A stretch of 64,000 bases of DNA from Hyphomicrobiales bacterium. Its GTDB lineage: Bacteria > Pseudomonadota > Alphaproteobacteria > Rhizobiales > Rhizobiaceae. This document shows positions 34,484-44,300 of this stretch, piece by piece. The stretch spans positions 46,297-110,296 of the forward strand of contig UCII01000016.1 of assembly GCA_900472485.1 (NCBI GenBank), in the 5' to 3' direction. Both the position numbers and the translations under genes were made by a program. The notes beneath the pieces were generated by a model. The model was not told the DNA's origin. It worked only from the letters and a program-made list of their open reading frames with translations, and did no database searches. The number at the start of each line of letters is the position of its first letter. Position 1 is the first letter of the stretch.

Positions 34484-35779
34484 TCAGTCCCGTCGGATCG
34501 AGAGAGCATGTTTCGTCGCCCTCCGGGGAATCTCGAGTGTAATAGCCAAGCCACCGTTGGCCGGTAACGATGCGTACACGCGACCTCCATGCCGCTCGAT
34601 CGCTTGCCTTGTGATTGCGAGGCCCAGGCCGTATCCCCCTTTCGGCATCGCGTCGCTGCCACGGGAGAATGGCTGGAAGATGCGTTCGAGTTCATCTCGC
34701 TTTACGCCAGGTCCCTGATCTGTGACGCAGATCTTGAGGAGATCGGTCATGGGTTCGCATAAAACGGATATGTGCGAATGTTCAGCAGTGTACTTGACGG
34801 CGTTGCGTAGGACGTTTTCGAGCGCTCTGTAGATTAGTTCACCCTCGACTTCGGCTCGGAAGACACCGTCGACATCCGATGTGATCGAGATGTCTTTCGC
34901 CTCCGCCTCAAACGCCGCGTCACCGAGGATCTCGTTCAGGAGCTCAATGATATCCAGGGTCTGCGTCTTCAGCGGGCTCGTGGATCGAGCCGTCAATCTG
35001 GCAAGAGTCAGGACTTCACCAACCAGTTCATCGAGTCGTTCGACTTCGCGATCGATGCGGTCGAGCATAGCACTAAGTTTCGTCGGGCTCTGCCGCAGAA
35101 CGCCCACGACCGCCTGCAGGCGTGACAAAGGAGAGCGCAGTTCATGGGATACATCGTGGAAAAGTCTCTGCTGCGCCTGTTGAAGCTCCTCCAGTCTGGC
35201 TGCCGTGGAGTCGAAATCATGCGCAAGTGCCGTAACCTCATCCTTGCGACCGCCCATCTTGTTGCCGATACGAACGTCGAATCGGCCATGAGCAAGCGCG
35301 CTCAAGCCATCACGCAGATGCACGACTGGACGAACAAGATAGCGGGCCAGTGCACCCGCAGACAGCGTACTCGAAACGAGGATCGTAAACCAAGGTATCA
35401 ACGGAGCGAGATCCTTGACGCTGAAGCTAGTGAGGTTCGGCACCGAAACTCGATAGCAAGCCCCGTCCTTTTGAACGAATCGCGTATCTGCGGTGTCCTT
35501 CTGCGCACATGCTGTGGCGTCGGTGACCTTTGAAATGGTCAGGCCCAATGGCAGTGTCTCTTCGCTTGCTCGTGCGAAATGCATGGCGGCATCTTCGCCG
35601 TCCGTTACAAGCACATTCGCGGCCAAGTTCGAGACAAGCGCCCGTCGCTCCGCTGCCATCTCCCGCTCGAAGGGAGCAGCCTGAAGAAACTTGACGATCA
35701 GAATTATGATTGCGACGGACACAGCCAGTGTGAGCCAGATGACCCTGAAGAACTTCCAGAAAAGTTGAGGCATGGTCAT
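34484..35779 (-). CDS. Sensor histidine kinase
   Basis: This 431-aa kinase has TM1 near residues 8-30 (VIWLTLAVSVAIIILIV), a periplasmic sensor loop with two cysteines, and TM2 near 145-165. HAMP follows, then HisKA with the phospho-His in FHDVSHELRSPLSRLQ. The HATPase domain has NVLRNAVKYT, DQGPGV and GGYGLGLAI. The start at 35779 overlaps the response-regulator stop by 4 nt. The pair belongs to the CpxA/EnvZ-like class. Its ligand is unknown; efflux genes next door suggest an envelope stress or a toxic compound. Confidence 0.92.
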   Translation of the reverse strand: MTMPQLFWKFFRVIWLTLAVSVAIIILIVKFLQAAPFEREMAAERRALVSNLAANVLVTDGEDAAMHFARASEETLPLGLTISKVTDATACAQKDTADTRFVQKDGACYRVSVPNLTSFSVKDLAPLIPWFTILVSSTLSAGALARYLVRPVVHLRDGLSALAHGRFDVRIGNKMGGRKDEVTALAHDFDSTAARLEELQQAQQRLFHDVSHELRSPLSRLQAVVGVLRQSPTKLSAMLDRIDREVERLDELVGEVLTLARLTARSTSPLKTQTLDIIELLNEILGDAAFEAEAKDISITSDVDGVFRAEVEGELIYRALENVLRNAVKYTAEHSHISVLCEPMTDLLKICVTDQGPGVKRDELERIFQPFSRGSDAMPKGGYGLGLAITRQAIERHGGRVYASLPANGGLAITLEIPRRATKHALSIRRD

Positions 35780-36462
35780 TCCACCAAAAGTTGATAGCCT
35801 TGGCCGCGGACAGACCTTATCCAAGGCTGGCCGTCGGCCCTCAGCCCTAGTTTCTGTCGAACGCTGCTGATATGAACGTCTATGCGGCGGTCGAACGGCG
35901 TAAGTGGCTTTCCGAATGCCTGCTTGGATATGTCCTGCTTCGATACGAGTTGACCTGCGTTCCGGGCGAGAACTTCGAGCAGAGTGAATTCGGTGCCGGT
36001 GAGCTCCAAGGCTTCGCCGCGCCACTCGACGGTTCGTTTGCCTGGAAAAATTACTAGTCGTCCTACCTCTAGGACATCAGTCGACGCGCCCGAGGCCGGT
36101 TGGTGCACCCGGCGCAAGATCGCCCGCAACCTCGCTGCAAGTTCGCCCGGCGAGCAGGGCTTCGGTACATAGTCGTCCGCGCCAAGGTTCAGTCCCGATA
36201 TGCGGTCGATATCATCGCCTCTTGCCGTTAGCATCAGAACAGGGATTTGGCTTAGCTTACGGATACGCTGCAGAGCCTCGATCCCGTTCATCCGGGGCAT
36301 CATGATGTCGAGCACGATGATGTCGACCGTATTGCCGGCTGCCGCTGCGATTGCGGCACGGCCGTCCGTGTCAGTTGCGACGTCATACCCTTCCTCAGTC
36401 AGATATTCCTGGAGCAGAGTTGTCAATTCGACATCATCGTCAATGAGGAGAACTTTGGTCAT
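35776..36462 (-). CDS. OmpR-family response regulator
   Basis: This 228-aa regulator has a receiver domain with acidic pocket DDD at 8-10, phospho-acceptor Asp in VLDIMMP, and Lys in PKPCSPGE. The C-terminal winged helix has ELTGTEFTLLEVLARNAG, DRRIDVHISSVRQKLG and SVRGQGYQL. It is divergent from the first RND adaptor copy, with box A between them. Three shared repeats at 10-11-bp steps in nearby promoters fit binding by this class as tandem dimers. Confidence 0.94.
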   Translation of the reverse strand: MTKVLLIDDDVELTTLLQEYLTEEGYDVATDTDGRAAIAAAAGNTVDIIVLDIMMPRMNGIEALQRIRKLSQIPVLMLTARGDDIDRISGLNLGADDYVPKPCSPGELAARLRAILRRVHQPASGASTDVLEVGRLVIFPGKRTVEWRGEALELTGTEFTLLEVLARNAGQLVSKQDISKQAFGKPLTPFDRRIDVHISSVRQKLGLRADGQPWIRSVRGQGYQLLVE

Positions 36463-36533
36463 TCACTTCGTCCATCTTCTGTACGCTTGCTCCATACAAT
36501 AGAAATCCGGAAGCGAAACCGACATTTACCTAA

Positions 36534-36561
36534 CTTAACACTTGCTTGACCGTACTTAACA
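36534..36561 (+). promoter_or_regulatory. Triple direct repeat, probable response-regulator box A
   Basis: CTTAACA (36534-36540), CTTGACC (36545-36551) and CTTAACA (36555-36561) repeat with steps of 11 and 10 bp, about one helical turn each. It lies between the divergent response-regulator gene (start 36462) and adaptor copy 1. Boxes B and C have the same spacing. Confidence 0.72.
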
Positions 36562-36607
36562 TTCGAACGGCTACTAGTACCCAAGGTGGCATGCCCGCGT
36601 GGGCGAT

Positions 36608-37563
36608 ATGTCATGCACTGTCGGAAACGCAAGGAATGTATCTTTGAAAAAGCCGCTTATTACGGTCGCGCTCGTGCTGGTTGCGGCAGCTCTTCTTTCC
36701 GTCTTCCTTAGCTCCATGATGGAGGAAGGCCCTGCACCTGCCCTGTCCATTTCGCTAACGGCTCCAATGCAGCGCGATTGCTCGGAAACCGTCCAGGCAA
36801 GTGGGTGGCTGAAGCCATGGCAGGAAGCGATCGTCGCCTCGGAGACGAGCGGCCACATCACCGAGGTCCTGGTCGATCTCGGATCCGTGGTCACGAAGGG
36901 ACAGGCGCTTGTTCGGCTTTCCCAGGATAGCGTGCTGACCGACATTCGCAAGCATGAGGCGGCTGTCGTGACTGCCAAGGCAAATCTGGCGAAAGCAAAA
37001 GCCGATGCGGAAAGAGCACGGCAGTTTCGCGCGACTGGTGGGCTCCCCGATGGAAAGGTCGGCGAGTATCTTGAAGACGAACAGATCGCGATGGCAAACC
37101 TCGGGTCGGAGGAAGCGGCGCTTGCCGGCGAAAGGGTCAAGCTCGCCCAGACCACCATCAATTCCATTGATGATGGAATTATAACTGCGCGCTCCGCCCA
37201 ACTCGGGGCGACTATTTCGGCCGGTGCAGAGCTGTTCCGTCTGGTCCGTCAGCAACGTGTCGAATGGCAAGCGGAGGTTCCGGTACGTTACCTTTCGCGA
37301 ATCTCGGAAGGATTGAGCGTCGATATCGATGGGCCTGACGATCATGCTATTCAGGGCAAGGTGAGGCTTGTCGGACCTTCGGTCAACGCGGACACGCAAG
37401 CGATCGTCTATGTCACGCTGCCTCCCGATGTCCCTCCACGTACCGGTCTTTACCTTACCGGCCACATCAAACTTCCGACCACTCCAGATTCGTCGTCCCC
37501 GAGATTCCAGCCATGCTCCGGGACGGGATAAGCCGTCGCGCACCGCGCCAAACGCCCCCCTGA
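36608..37563 (+). pseudogene. RND efflux adaptor, copy 1, frameshifted and truncated
   Basis: This membrane-fusion adaptor has an intact N-terminal signal anchor (LITVALVLVAAALLSVFL). The hairpin and lipoyl parts follow: SGWLKPWQEAIVASETSG, GSVVTKGQALVRLSQDSV and RQQRVEWQAEVPVRYLSRISEGLSV. Compared with copy 2 (40357-41382) it runs in register to about 37485. There the reading frame shifts; the +1 frame continues FVVPEIPAMLRDGIS, equal to copy 2 VPETAIVFRDGIS, and then ends at 37563. The membrane-proximal C-terminal domain is absent. It is probably non-functional. Confidence 0.85.
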
Positions 37564-37629
37564 CATCTAACGCCGCGTTCCAGCGCGTCGTCATAAGCGG
37601 AATCTGATGCTCGAACAGGATAATCAGCC

Positions 37630-38556
37630 ATGAACCAAGCCAAATCAGAACGTGTTGTTGTTATGACCGGGGTCACAGCCGGCCTCGGCGCTCATGCGCT
37701 AGAGGACATCGCCTCTCGGCCCGATATGCGCGTCATAATTGGCGCGCGGGGAAGCGGACGAAGGGTACCGGCCGGCGTCGAGGTCATTCCGCTCGATCTC
37801 GCCTCGCTTGCCAGCGTTCGCGAATTTGCAGAAGCGGTGATGTGGCGCCTTGCCGGTACCCGCATCGACATCCTGGTACTTAACGCCGGCATGCAAAGCC
37901 CGACCAACGAGGGGCGGAGTGCAGACGGCTACGAACTGACATTCGCGGTCAATCACCTGGCCCATTATCTGCTGGCCAGACTGCTACTGCCGTGCATGGC
38001 CGAGCATGGCAGACTGGTCATCACCACAAGCGAAACGCATGATCCCGCTGTCACTCCGATCGCACCAAAGACACTTGAGCCACATAGGCTAGCGTATCCG
38101 GACAAGAATGGCTTTGGTTCGGGAATACGAGCCTATGCAGCATCCAAGCTGTGCAACCTGCTGACCGCGCAGTCCTTCGCCGCCTTGGACGAAGTCAAGG
38201 CCCGCCAGATCAACGTGGTCGCCTTCAGTCCCGGCCTCACCGGTGGCACATCGTTGGGTCGAGACAGTCCCCGTCTTATGCGCGCGTTCGTAATGCTCCT
38301 CATGCATACCGTCTTCCGTCTAGTCGGCTTCTTCCGTCCCGAATACGTCATCGGTACACCGGAACGTTCAGGCGAAGCATTGGCCGAAGTCTCTCTCGGC
38401 GAAGTCGTCCCACCGCGGGGCCGGATTTACATTTCCCTGGTCAAGGGAGAACCGACCTTTCCAATTCCATCCGAATTGGCGCGAAGCCGGGATGCTCAAG
38501 AAAGGTTGTGGCGCGACAGTGCAGCAATGGTTGGCCTCGATGGTCGGGCAAGCTAG
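37630..38556 (+). CDS. Short-chain dehydrogenase/reductase
   Basis: This 308-aa SDR has the cofactor motif MTGVTAGLGAHALEDIA (TGxxxGxG), a LVLNAGMQ (NAG) motif, a catalytic Ser in TSETHD and YAASKLC (YxxxK at about residue 175). The sequence is closest in feel to protochlorophyllide-reductase/retinol-dehydrogenase-like SDRs. It starts 67 bases after the dead adaptor copy and is followed by a flavin reductase-type gene. The substrate is unknown. Confidence 0.87.
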   Translation: MNQAKSERVVVMTGVTAGLGAHALEDIASRPDMRVIIGARGSGRRVPAGVEVIPLDLASLASVREFAEAVMWRLAGTRIDILVLNAGMQSPTNEGRSADGYELTFAVNHLAHYLLARLLLPCMAEHGRLVITTSETHDPAVTPIAPKTLEPHRLAYPDKNGFGSGIRAYAASKLCNLLTAQSFAALDEVKARQINVVAFSPGLTGGTSLGRDSPRLMRAFVMLLMHTVFRLVGFFRPEYVIGTPERSGEALAEVSLGEVVPPRGRIYISLVKGEPTFPIPSELARSRDAQERLWRDSAAMVGLDGRAS

Positions 38557-38604
38557 TGCAACGGCGCTTTTAGTGAATACGGCGCAGGTAAAAAAGAAAC
38601 CCAG

Positions 38605-39243
38605 ATGAGAATCACCTTCACGAAAAAAGTTCACGAATACGACGACGTCTACTCGTTTTTCTTCGATGCGACCGGCGTCACCTATAAAGCAGGGCAATAT
38701 ACTCACTTGAGAGTTGGCAGTCGGTTCGACTTCCTGGGTTCTGTGCGCGAGATGTCCTTCGCGTCAGTGCCCGGGGATCCTGAGCTCATGTTCAGCATGC
38801 ATGTCGGATCGAATAGCAAATTCAAGGAAAAGATGAACGCGCTTCGGCCGCATGACACGATAAGCTTGTTTGGCACGGGCGCGCACGTCAAACTACCCGA
38901 TCGCGGAACCGGCAGCCTGGTTTTCATAGCGGGTGGGGTGGGGATGACGCCATTTCGCTCGATGATCCTCGAGGCACACAAGAGAGGCGATCATCAGATG
39001 GCTGTGGTCCAGGTACAGCGGGGCGATTTCCTTTATGGCAAGGAGCTGGAGCCGCTTGTATCTGACTATAACGCAGTTCGTCCGGAAGCATTCGCGGCTG
39101 CCGTCAAGACAGTAGCGAGAAGCCGCAGCGATGAGGCGATCTTCTACGTATGCGGATCGAAAAGGCTTATTGCGTCTGTCGTCGAAACGTTAAGCGGGGC
39201 GGGCATTAAGAAGGACAAGATACGCATAGAAAGCTATAAATAG
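38605..39243 (+). CDS. FAD-binding ferredoxin-NAD(P) reductase-like protein
   Basis: This 212-aa protein has the ferredoxin-reductase fold without an iron-sulfur domain. It shows KAGQYTHLRV and REMSFASVPGD (FAD site), FIAGGVGMTPFRSMI (NAD(P) site, about residue 110) and YVCGSKRLIASVVETL near the end. It may supply electrons to a partner protein, perhaps the SDR just upstream (49 bases) or an enzyme outside the window. There is no signal peptide. Confidence 0.85.
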   Translation: MRITFTKKVHEYDDVYSFFFDATGVTYKAGQYTHLRVGSRFDFLGSVREMSFASVPGDPELMFSMHVGSNSKFKEKMNALRPHDTISLFGTGAHVKLPDRGTGSLVFIAGGVGMTPFRSMILEAHKRGDHQMAVVQVQRGDFLYGKELEPLVSDYNAVRPEAFAAAVKTVARSRSDEAIFYVCGSKRLIASVVETLSGAGIKKDKIRIESYK

Positions 39244-39449
39244 GCACCGCTTACGAAATGACCGGCGGTGAAAGGCAGATTCACGCCAGAGTGCCAGCAA
39301 CGCATTCTTCCGCTTTCCTCTCCAAAGCATGCGTCTTTCTTCGCCATGTCTCCATACCCCATATCGGCGATTGACCCATACAGTCGGCACCTGCATCCGG
39401 TCGCAAACAGGTCGCCCTCCGACAAATTCCGCCGTGTCGGCCAAAGATC

Positions 39450-40073
39450 TCAATAGATCAGCAGAGGCGTTTGACCGATGAACTGAGGTGACTTTGCCTG
39501 CGAGAGCATGAACCCGGCAACGTCAGCACGTGAAATCCTGCCACCGTGGATGCCACGCAGATCGGTCAGAGCGCGATAGCGGTCCATTCGAGGACCATTA
39601 CTCAAGAAACCAGGGCGGATGATGATCCAGCGGGCGATGTTGCTCATGATGATGCGCTCCTGGCGATCTTTGTCGGCGTAGATACGACGCAGTACAATTG
39701 GCATAAAGAAATGGTCGTATAACCAGCTTCCATGCCCTTTGCTGTCGCCAGCCCCCATGCCCGTAACGGCGATGAGTAACTGTTCCGGCTTGAGCGCTTT
39801 CGAAAGATTTTCTGCGCAGCGGGAGAACATGGTGATGGGTCGGGTTACATTTGCTGTCCCCAAGCAATCACAAACGACATCTTGCCCCTCCACCACCTTC
39901 ACGATCGCATCAAAGTCCTGAGCATCTCCGGCTATGATGCGTAATCGTGTGTGGTGAATTGGCATTCGGCTTGGCACACGGGCGAGCGCGGTGACCTCCT
40001 GGCCGTCTTTCAGGGCCGCTTGCACCATAGCCAAGCCAATGCCACGCGTTGCGCCAATGATTGCCATTTTCAT
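39450..40073 (-). CDS. NAD(P)H-binding atypical SDR
   Basis: This 207-aa protein of the NAD(P)-binding Rossmann (NmrA/SDR_a5) type has an opening MAIIGATRGIGLAMVQAAL, with GDAQDFDAIVKVVEGQDVVCDCLG and IIRPGFLSNGP. It is on the strand opposite to the genes around it and ends 206 bases after the flavin reductase-like gene. The role is unknown; members sense or reduce small molecules. Confidence 0.82.
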   Translation of the reverse strand: MKMAIIGATRGIGLAMVQAALKDGQEVTALARVPSRMPIHHTRLRIIAGDAQDFDAIVKVVEGQDVVCDCLGTANVTRPITMFSRCAENLSKALKPEQLLIAVTGMGAGDSKGHGSWLYDHFFMPIVLRRIYADKDRQERIIMSNIARWIIIRPGFLSNGPRMDRYRALTDLRGIHGGRISRADVAGFMLSQAKSPQFIGQTPLLIY

Positions 40074-40196
40074 GGAGTGTCTCCTTGAGCCCGGAAAGTT
40101 GGAGCGCTGACGTTACTACCGTCTGGTGACCTGCCAGTCGTTCACCACGGCTTTTGATACACCACGAGCGCGGGTGCTCCACTCATCTTTACCTAA

Positions 40197-40224
40197 CTTA
40201 ACACTACCTTGACCGTACTTAACG
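40197..40224 (+). promoter_or_regulatory. Triple direct repeat, probable response-regulator box B
   Basis: CTTAACA (40197-40203), CTTGACC (40208-40214) and CTTAACG (40218-40224) have the same 11/10-bp steps as box A and near-identical flanks. It is a duplicate of the box A promoter. The distance to adaptor copy 2 is about 130 bp, longer than for copy 1. Confidence 0.72.
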
Positions 40225-40356
40225 TTCGGCAGGGTATTCATAGGGATAGCGGCATTGATCGCAGGGCGGAGAAGCCCGCGCGCCGTGCCGGTGAAGCCCG
40301 CAAGGAATACGTTGTTGAGAAAGTCGTCCATAAGATTCGCCACTGTGCGCATTACC

Positions 40357-41382
40357 ATGATGGTTCTGCTTCACAGCTGCAATGCCGCGGCCGAACAGGC
40401 GCCCGCGCTCACCGTATCCCTGACGGCGCCGCTGCAGCGGGAGTGGCCAGAGACCGTTCCAGCGAGCGGCTGGCTGAAGCCGTGGCAGGAGGCCATCGTC
40501 GCCTCTGAGACGAGTGGGCTTCGCATCACGGATGTGCTGGTCGATGTCGGCTCCGTGGTGAAAAAAGGGCAGACGCTGGTGCAATTGTCGCAGGACAGCG
40601 TGCTCGCCGACATCCGCAAGCAGGAGGCGGCCGTCGTCACCGCACAGGCCAACTTGGCCAAGGCCAAGGCGAATGCGGATCGGGCACGCCAGCTTCAGTC
40701 GTCAGGCGCCCTGTCCGCCGAGAAAATCACTGAATATTTCGCCGACGAGCAGACGGCGACGGCAAGCCTGGCATCCGAGGAGGCGACCCTCGACAGCGAG
40801 AAGATCAAGCTCGGGCAAGCGACTATCGTCGCCGCCGACGATGGGCTGATAACCTCGCGCTCCGCCAACCTTGGCGCGGTCGTTTCCACCGGCACCGAGC
40901 TGTTCCGCATGGTGCGCCAGCAACGGGTCGAATGGCAGGCCGAAGTATCGGCGCGATATTTGCCACGCATTTCGGAAGGCTTGAGTGTCAAGATCAACGG
41001 GCCGGACGGGCATCCAATCGAAGGCAAGGTGCGGCTCGTCGGTCCTTCGGTCAGCACCGACACCAGTCGGGCGATCGTCTATGTCGCACTTCCGGCCGAT
41101 ATCCGTCCGCGCACCGGCCTTTATGTCACTGGCAGCATCGAATTGCAGACCACTCCGGCCCTGACCGTTCCCGAGACGGCGATCGTGTTTCGGGACGGCA
41201 TTAGCTACGTCTTCGTAGCAGGCCTGGACAGTCGCGTGCGGAGGATCCGTGTGGAAACCGGCCGTCGCAACAATGGCAAGGTCGAAATCGTGTCGGGCAT
41301 AGATGCTTCGTCGAAGGTCGTCACCTCGGGCGGTGCCTTTCTGTCGGATAATGATCTCGTGAAGATTGCGGAGAAGAACTGA
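40357..41382 (+). CDS. RND efflux adaptor (membrane-fusion protein), copy 2
   Basis: This adaptor of about 341 aa keeps the full C-terminal domain that copy 1 has lost. Shared segments are SGWLKPWQEAIVASETSG, GSVVKKGQTLVQLSQDSV, RQQRVEWQAEVSARYLPRISEGLSV and then VPETAIVFRDGISYVFVAG. The start is uncertain. From MMVLLHSCNAAAEQ only a very short hydrophobic lead is seen, and the frame further upstream (open from 40255) is Arg-rich and not signal-like. Export may therefore be impaired, or the true start is missed. It shares one base with the RND pump start. Confidence 0.82.
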   Translation: MMVLLHSCNAAAEQAPALTVSLTAPLQREWPETVPASGWLKPWQEAIVASETSGLRITDVLVDVGSVVKKGQTLVQLSQDSVLADIRKQEAAVVTAQANLAKAKANADRARQLQSSGALSAEKITEYFADEQTATASLASEEATLDSEKIKLGQATIVAADDGLITSRSANLGAVVSTGTELFRMVRQQRVEWQAEVSARYLPRISEGLSVKINGPDGHPIEGKVRLVGPSVSTDTSRAIVYVALPADIRPRTGLYVTGSIELQTTPALTVPETAIVFRDGISYVFVAGLDSRVRRIRVETGRRNNGKVEIVSGIDASSKVVTSGGAFLSDNDLVKIAEKN

Positions 41383-44300
41383 TGAATTTCTCCGCCTTCT
41401 CGATCCGAAACCCTGTCCCGGCGATCCTGCTATTTGTCATGCTTGCCGTCGGCGGGCTGCTGGCCTTCAGGCATCTGGCGATCCAGAATTTCCCTGATAT
41501 GGATCTTCCGACCATCACAGTCACGGCCAAGCTCGATGGGGCTGCGCCAACACAGCTCGAGACGGAGGTTGCCCGTACCATCGAGGACAGTCTTGCTGCC
41601 CTGTCCTATCTCGACCACATCACCACGACGATCACCGACGGCACCGTCTCGATCAAGGTTTCGTTCAAGCTGGAGAAAGACAGCGAGGCAGCCCTCAACG
41701 AGGTCCGCAACGCCGTTGACAGCGTCAAGGCCGATCTTCCCTCGCAAATGGAGACGCCGAGTGTCACAAAGGTTACGGTGCAGAGCTCCGCGCTCGTTAC
41801 CTATGCCATCCGCTCCACCGATCTCAACGAGACCGAACTTTCCTGGTTTGTCGACAATGATCTGACCAAGGCGCTGCTGTCGGTACAAGGTGTCGGTCAG
41901 GTCAATCGTATCGGCGGAATCGACCGCGAAGTACATGTCGATCTCGATCCGTCGACGATGGCGTCGTTCGGCGTTACGGCAGCGACAGTATCGGCACAAT
42001 TGAAGGCCGTCCAAGCCGACACGTCGGGCGGTCTTGGAGAGATTGGCGGCAACCGCCAGACATTGCGCACACTGGGCGCGCTGCCTTCGGTCGAAACCTT
42101 GAAAGCGCTGCGGATACCCCTGGCCAACGGCCAGCAGGCCCGCCTCGACGATGTCGCCTCCGTCACGGACAGTTTCGCGGAGCGCTCCTCGATCGCATAT
42201 CTCGACGGCAAGCCGGTGATCGCCGTTGAAATCAAGCGTTCGAACGGTTTTTCGGATAGCGGTGTCGCTGCCGACGTTAGCGCGGCGATCAAGCGCTTCG
42301 CTGCCGCCCATCCCAATGTCCGAATCGACGAGGCTTACAGCACCATCGGCCGGATCATGGATAACTACCATGGTTCGATGGATATGCTGTATGAGGGCGC
42401 TATCCTGGCGATAGTTGTCGTCTGGCTCTTCCTTCGGGACTGGCGCGCAACAATCCTTTCGGCCGTGGCGCTGCCCTTGTCGGTCATCCCGACCTTTCTG
42501 ATCATGTACCTGGCCGGCTTCAGCCTGAACATCGTCACGCTGCTGGCACTGTCGCTGGTGGTCGGAATCCTCGTTGACGACGCAATTGTCGAGATCGAAA
42601 ACATCGCCCGCCATCTGCAGATGGGCAAGCGGCCGATGGATGCCGCTCTCGAAGCGGCCAATGAAATCGGCCTCGCCGTCATCGCGACCACCTTCACGCT
42701 GGTCGCGGTCTTCCTGCCGACCGCATTCATGAGCGGCATACCAGGCCTTGTGTTTCGCCAGTTCGGCATCACAGCGGCCGTTGCCGTTCTCGCGTCACTT
42801 GTCGTTGCTCGCCTGCTGACGCCGATGATGGCGGCCTATTTCATGAAGGCGCACTCAACGGAGCAGAAGGATGGCCGCATCATGCGCGCCTATATGGCTG
42901 TCGCGAAAGCGGCCCTCGATCACAGAAAGACCACGGTGGCCGTGACTGCCGTCGTCGTTGCGCTTTCGCTCGCCACCATCCCCTTGCTGAAGTCGGGCTT
43001 CATACCCGCTTCCGACGACGCGCGAACCCAGATCACGCTTACGATGCAGCCGGGCGCCACCATCGAGCAGACGGATGCGATGACCAAAAGAGCCGCCGAT
43101 ATCGTCGGCAAGCTGCGCGATGTCACGCGTGTCTTCTCTTCCGTCGGTACGGCATCTTCGAACGGCGGTGGGCCAAACGTCACGACTACCAGCGATATTG
43201 GTTCGGCCACGATCGTCGCAGTGCTGACTCCGATCGCCGATCGCGACCGCAAGCAGCCGGCAATCGAAAACGATATCCGACGGGCGCTCGCTGTCCTTCC
43301 CGGAGTGCGAATCGAGGTCGGCAGCGGCGGCAACGGCACCAAGCTCGATATCACCCTTGCCAGCGATGATGCCAATGCGCTCGACAGCGCAGGCACGGCG
43401 CTGGAGGAGCAACTGCGCACGTTGCAGGGTATCGGAGCGGTGACATCGACTGCGGCAAGGCAGGCGCCGGAAATCCAGATCACGCCCGATTTTGCGCGCG
43501 CCGCGGCACTCGGGGTAACGTCGAATGCGATCGCCAGCGCCGTGCGCGTGGCGACGAATGGGGAATATTCCTCCGATCTGCCGAAGCTCAACCTGCCGCA
43601 GCGGCAGATCCCGATCGTCGTCCGCTTCTCGCCGGAGGCGCGCACCAATCTCGACGACATCAAGAACATGCGCGTCGCCGGCACCAACGGCAATGTCGAT
43701 CTCGGCTCGATTGCTGATATCCGCATCGGCGGCAGCCCCTCGGAGATCGACCGCATCGACCGCATGCGCAATGTCACCGTTTCCGTCGAGCTCAACGGCC
43801 GCATCCTGGGCGATGTCAACCGCGAGGCGAAGGCGCTGCCGGCGCTCCAGCATCTGCCGCCGGGCGTTACGCTGGTGGAACAGGGCGAACTTCAGCGCAG
43901 CTCCGAGCTGTTCCAGAGCTTCGCGCTCGCGATGGCCATCGGCGTGTTCTGCATCTACGCAGTGCTCGTCCTCCTGTTCCACGATTTCCTGCAGCCGCTC
44001 ACGCTGCTGATGGCCCTGCCCCTCTCGCTTGGCGGCGCACTGGTGCCGCTTGTGGTGACGGGAACCAGCTTCTCGATGCCGGCCGTCATCGGCCTGTTGA
44101 TGCTGATGGGCGTGGTGACGAAGAACTCCATTCTGCTGATCGAATACGCGATAATGTCGCGTCAGCAAGGCATGTCGCGGTTCGATGCCCTCGTCGACGC
44201 CTGCCATAAGCGCGCGCGGCCGATCGTCATGACTACCATTGCCATGGCCTCGGGCATGCTACCGGCTGCGCTCAGCCTGACCGGTGGGGATTCAAGTTTT

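Noticed and set aside
40116..40358. An 80-codon - strand frame over box B and the start of adaptor copy 2
   Set aside because: It crosses the duplicated promoter box and has no recognised family; it may instead reflect a small insertion that displaced the adaptor start.
41430..44207. Long open frames on the - strand (about 394 and 450 codons) opposite the RND pump gene
   Set aside because: They mirror the pump's codon structure, are rich in Arg/Asp/His, show no family motif, and the + strand protein is a full-length RND pump.
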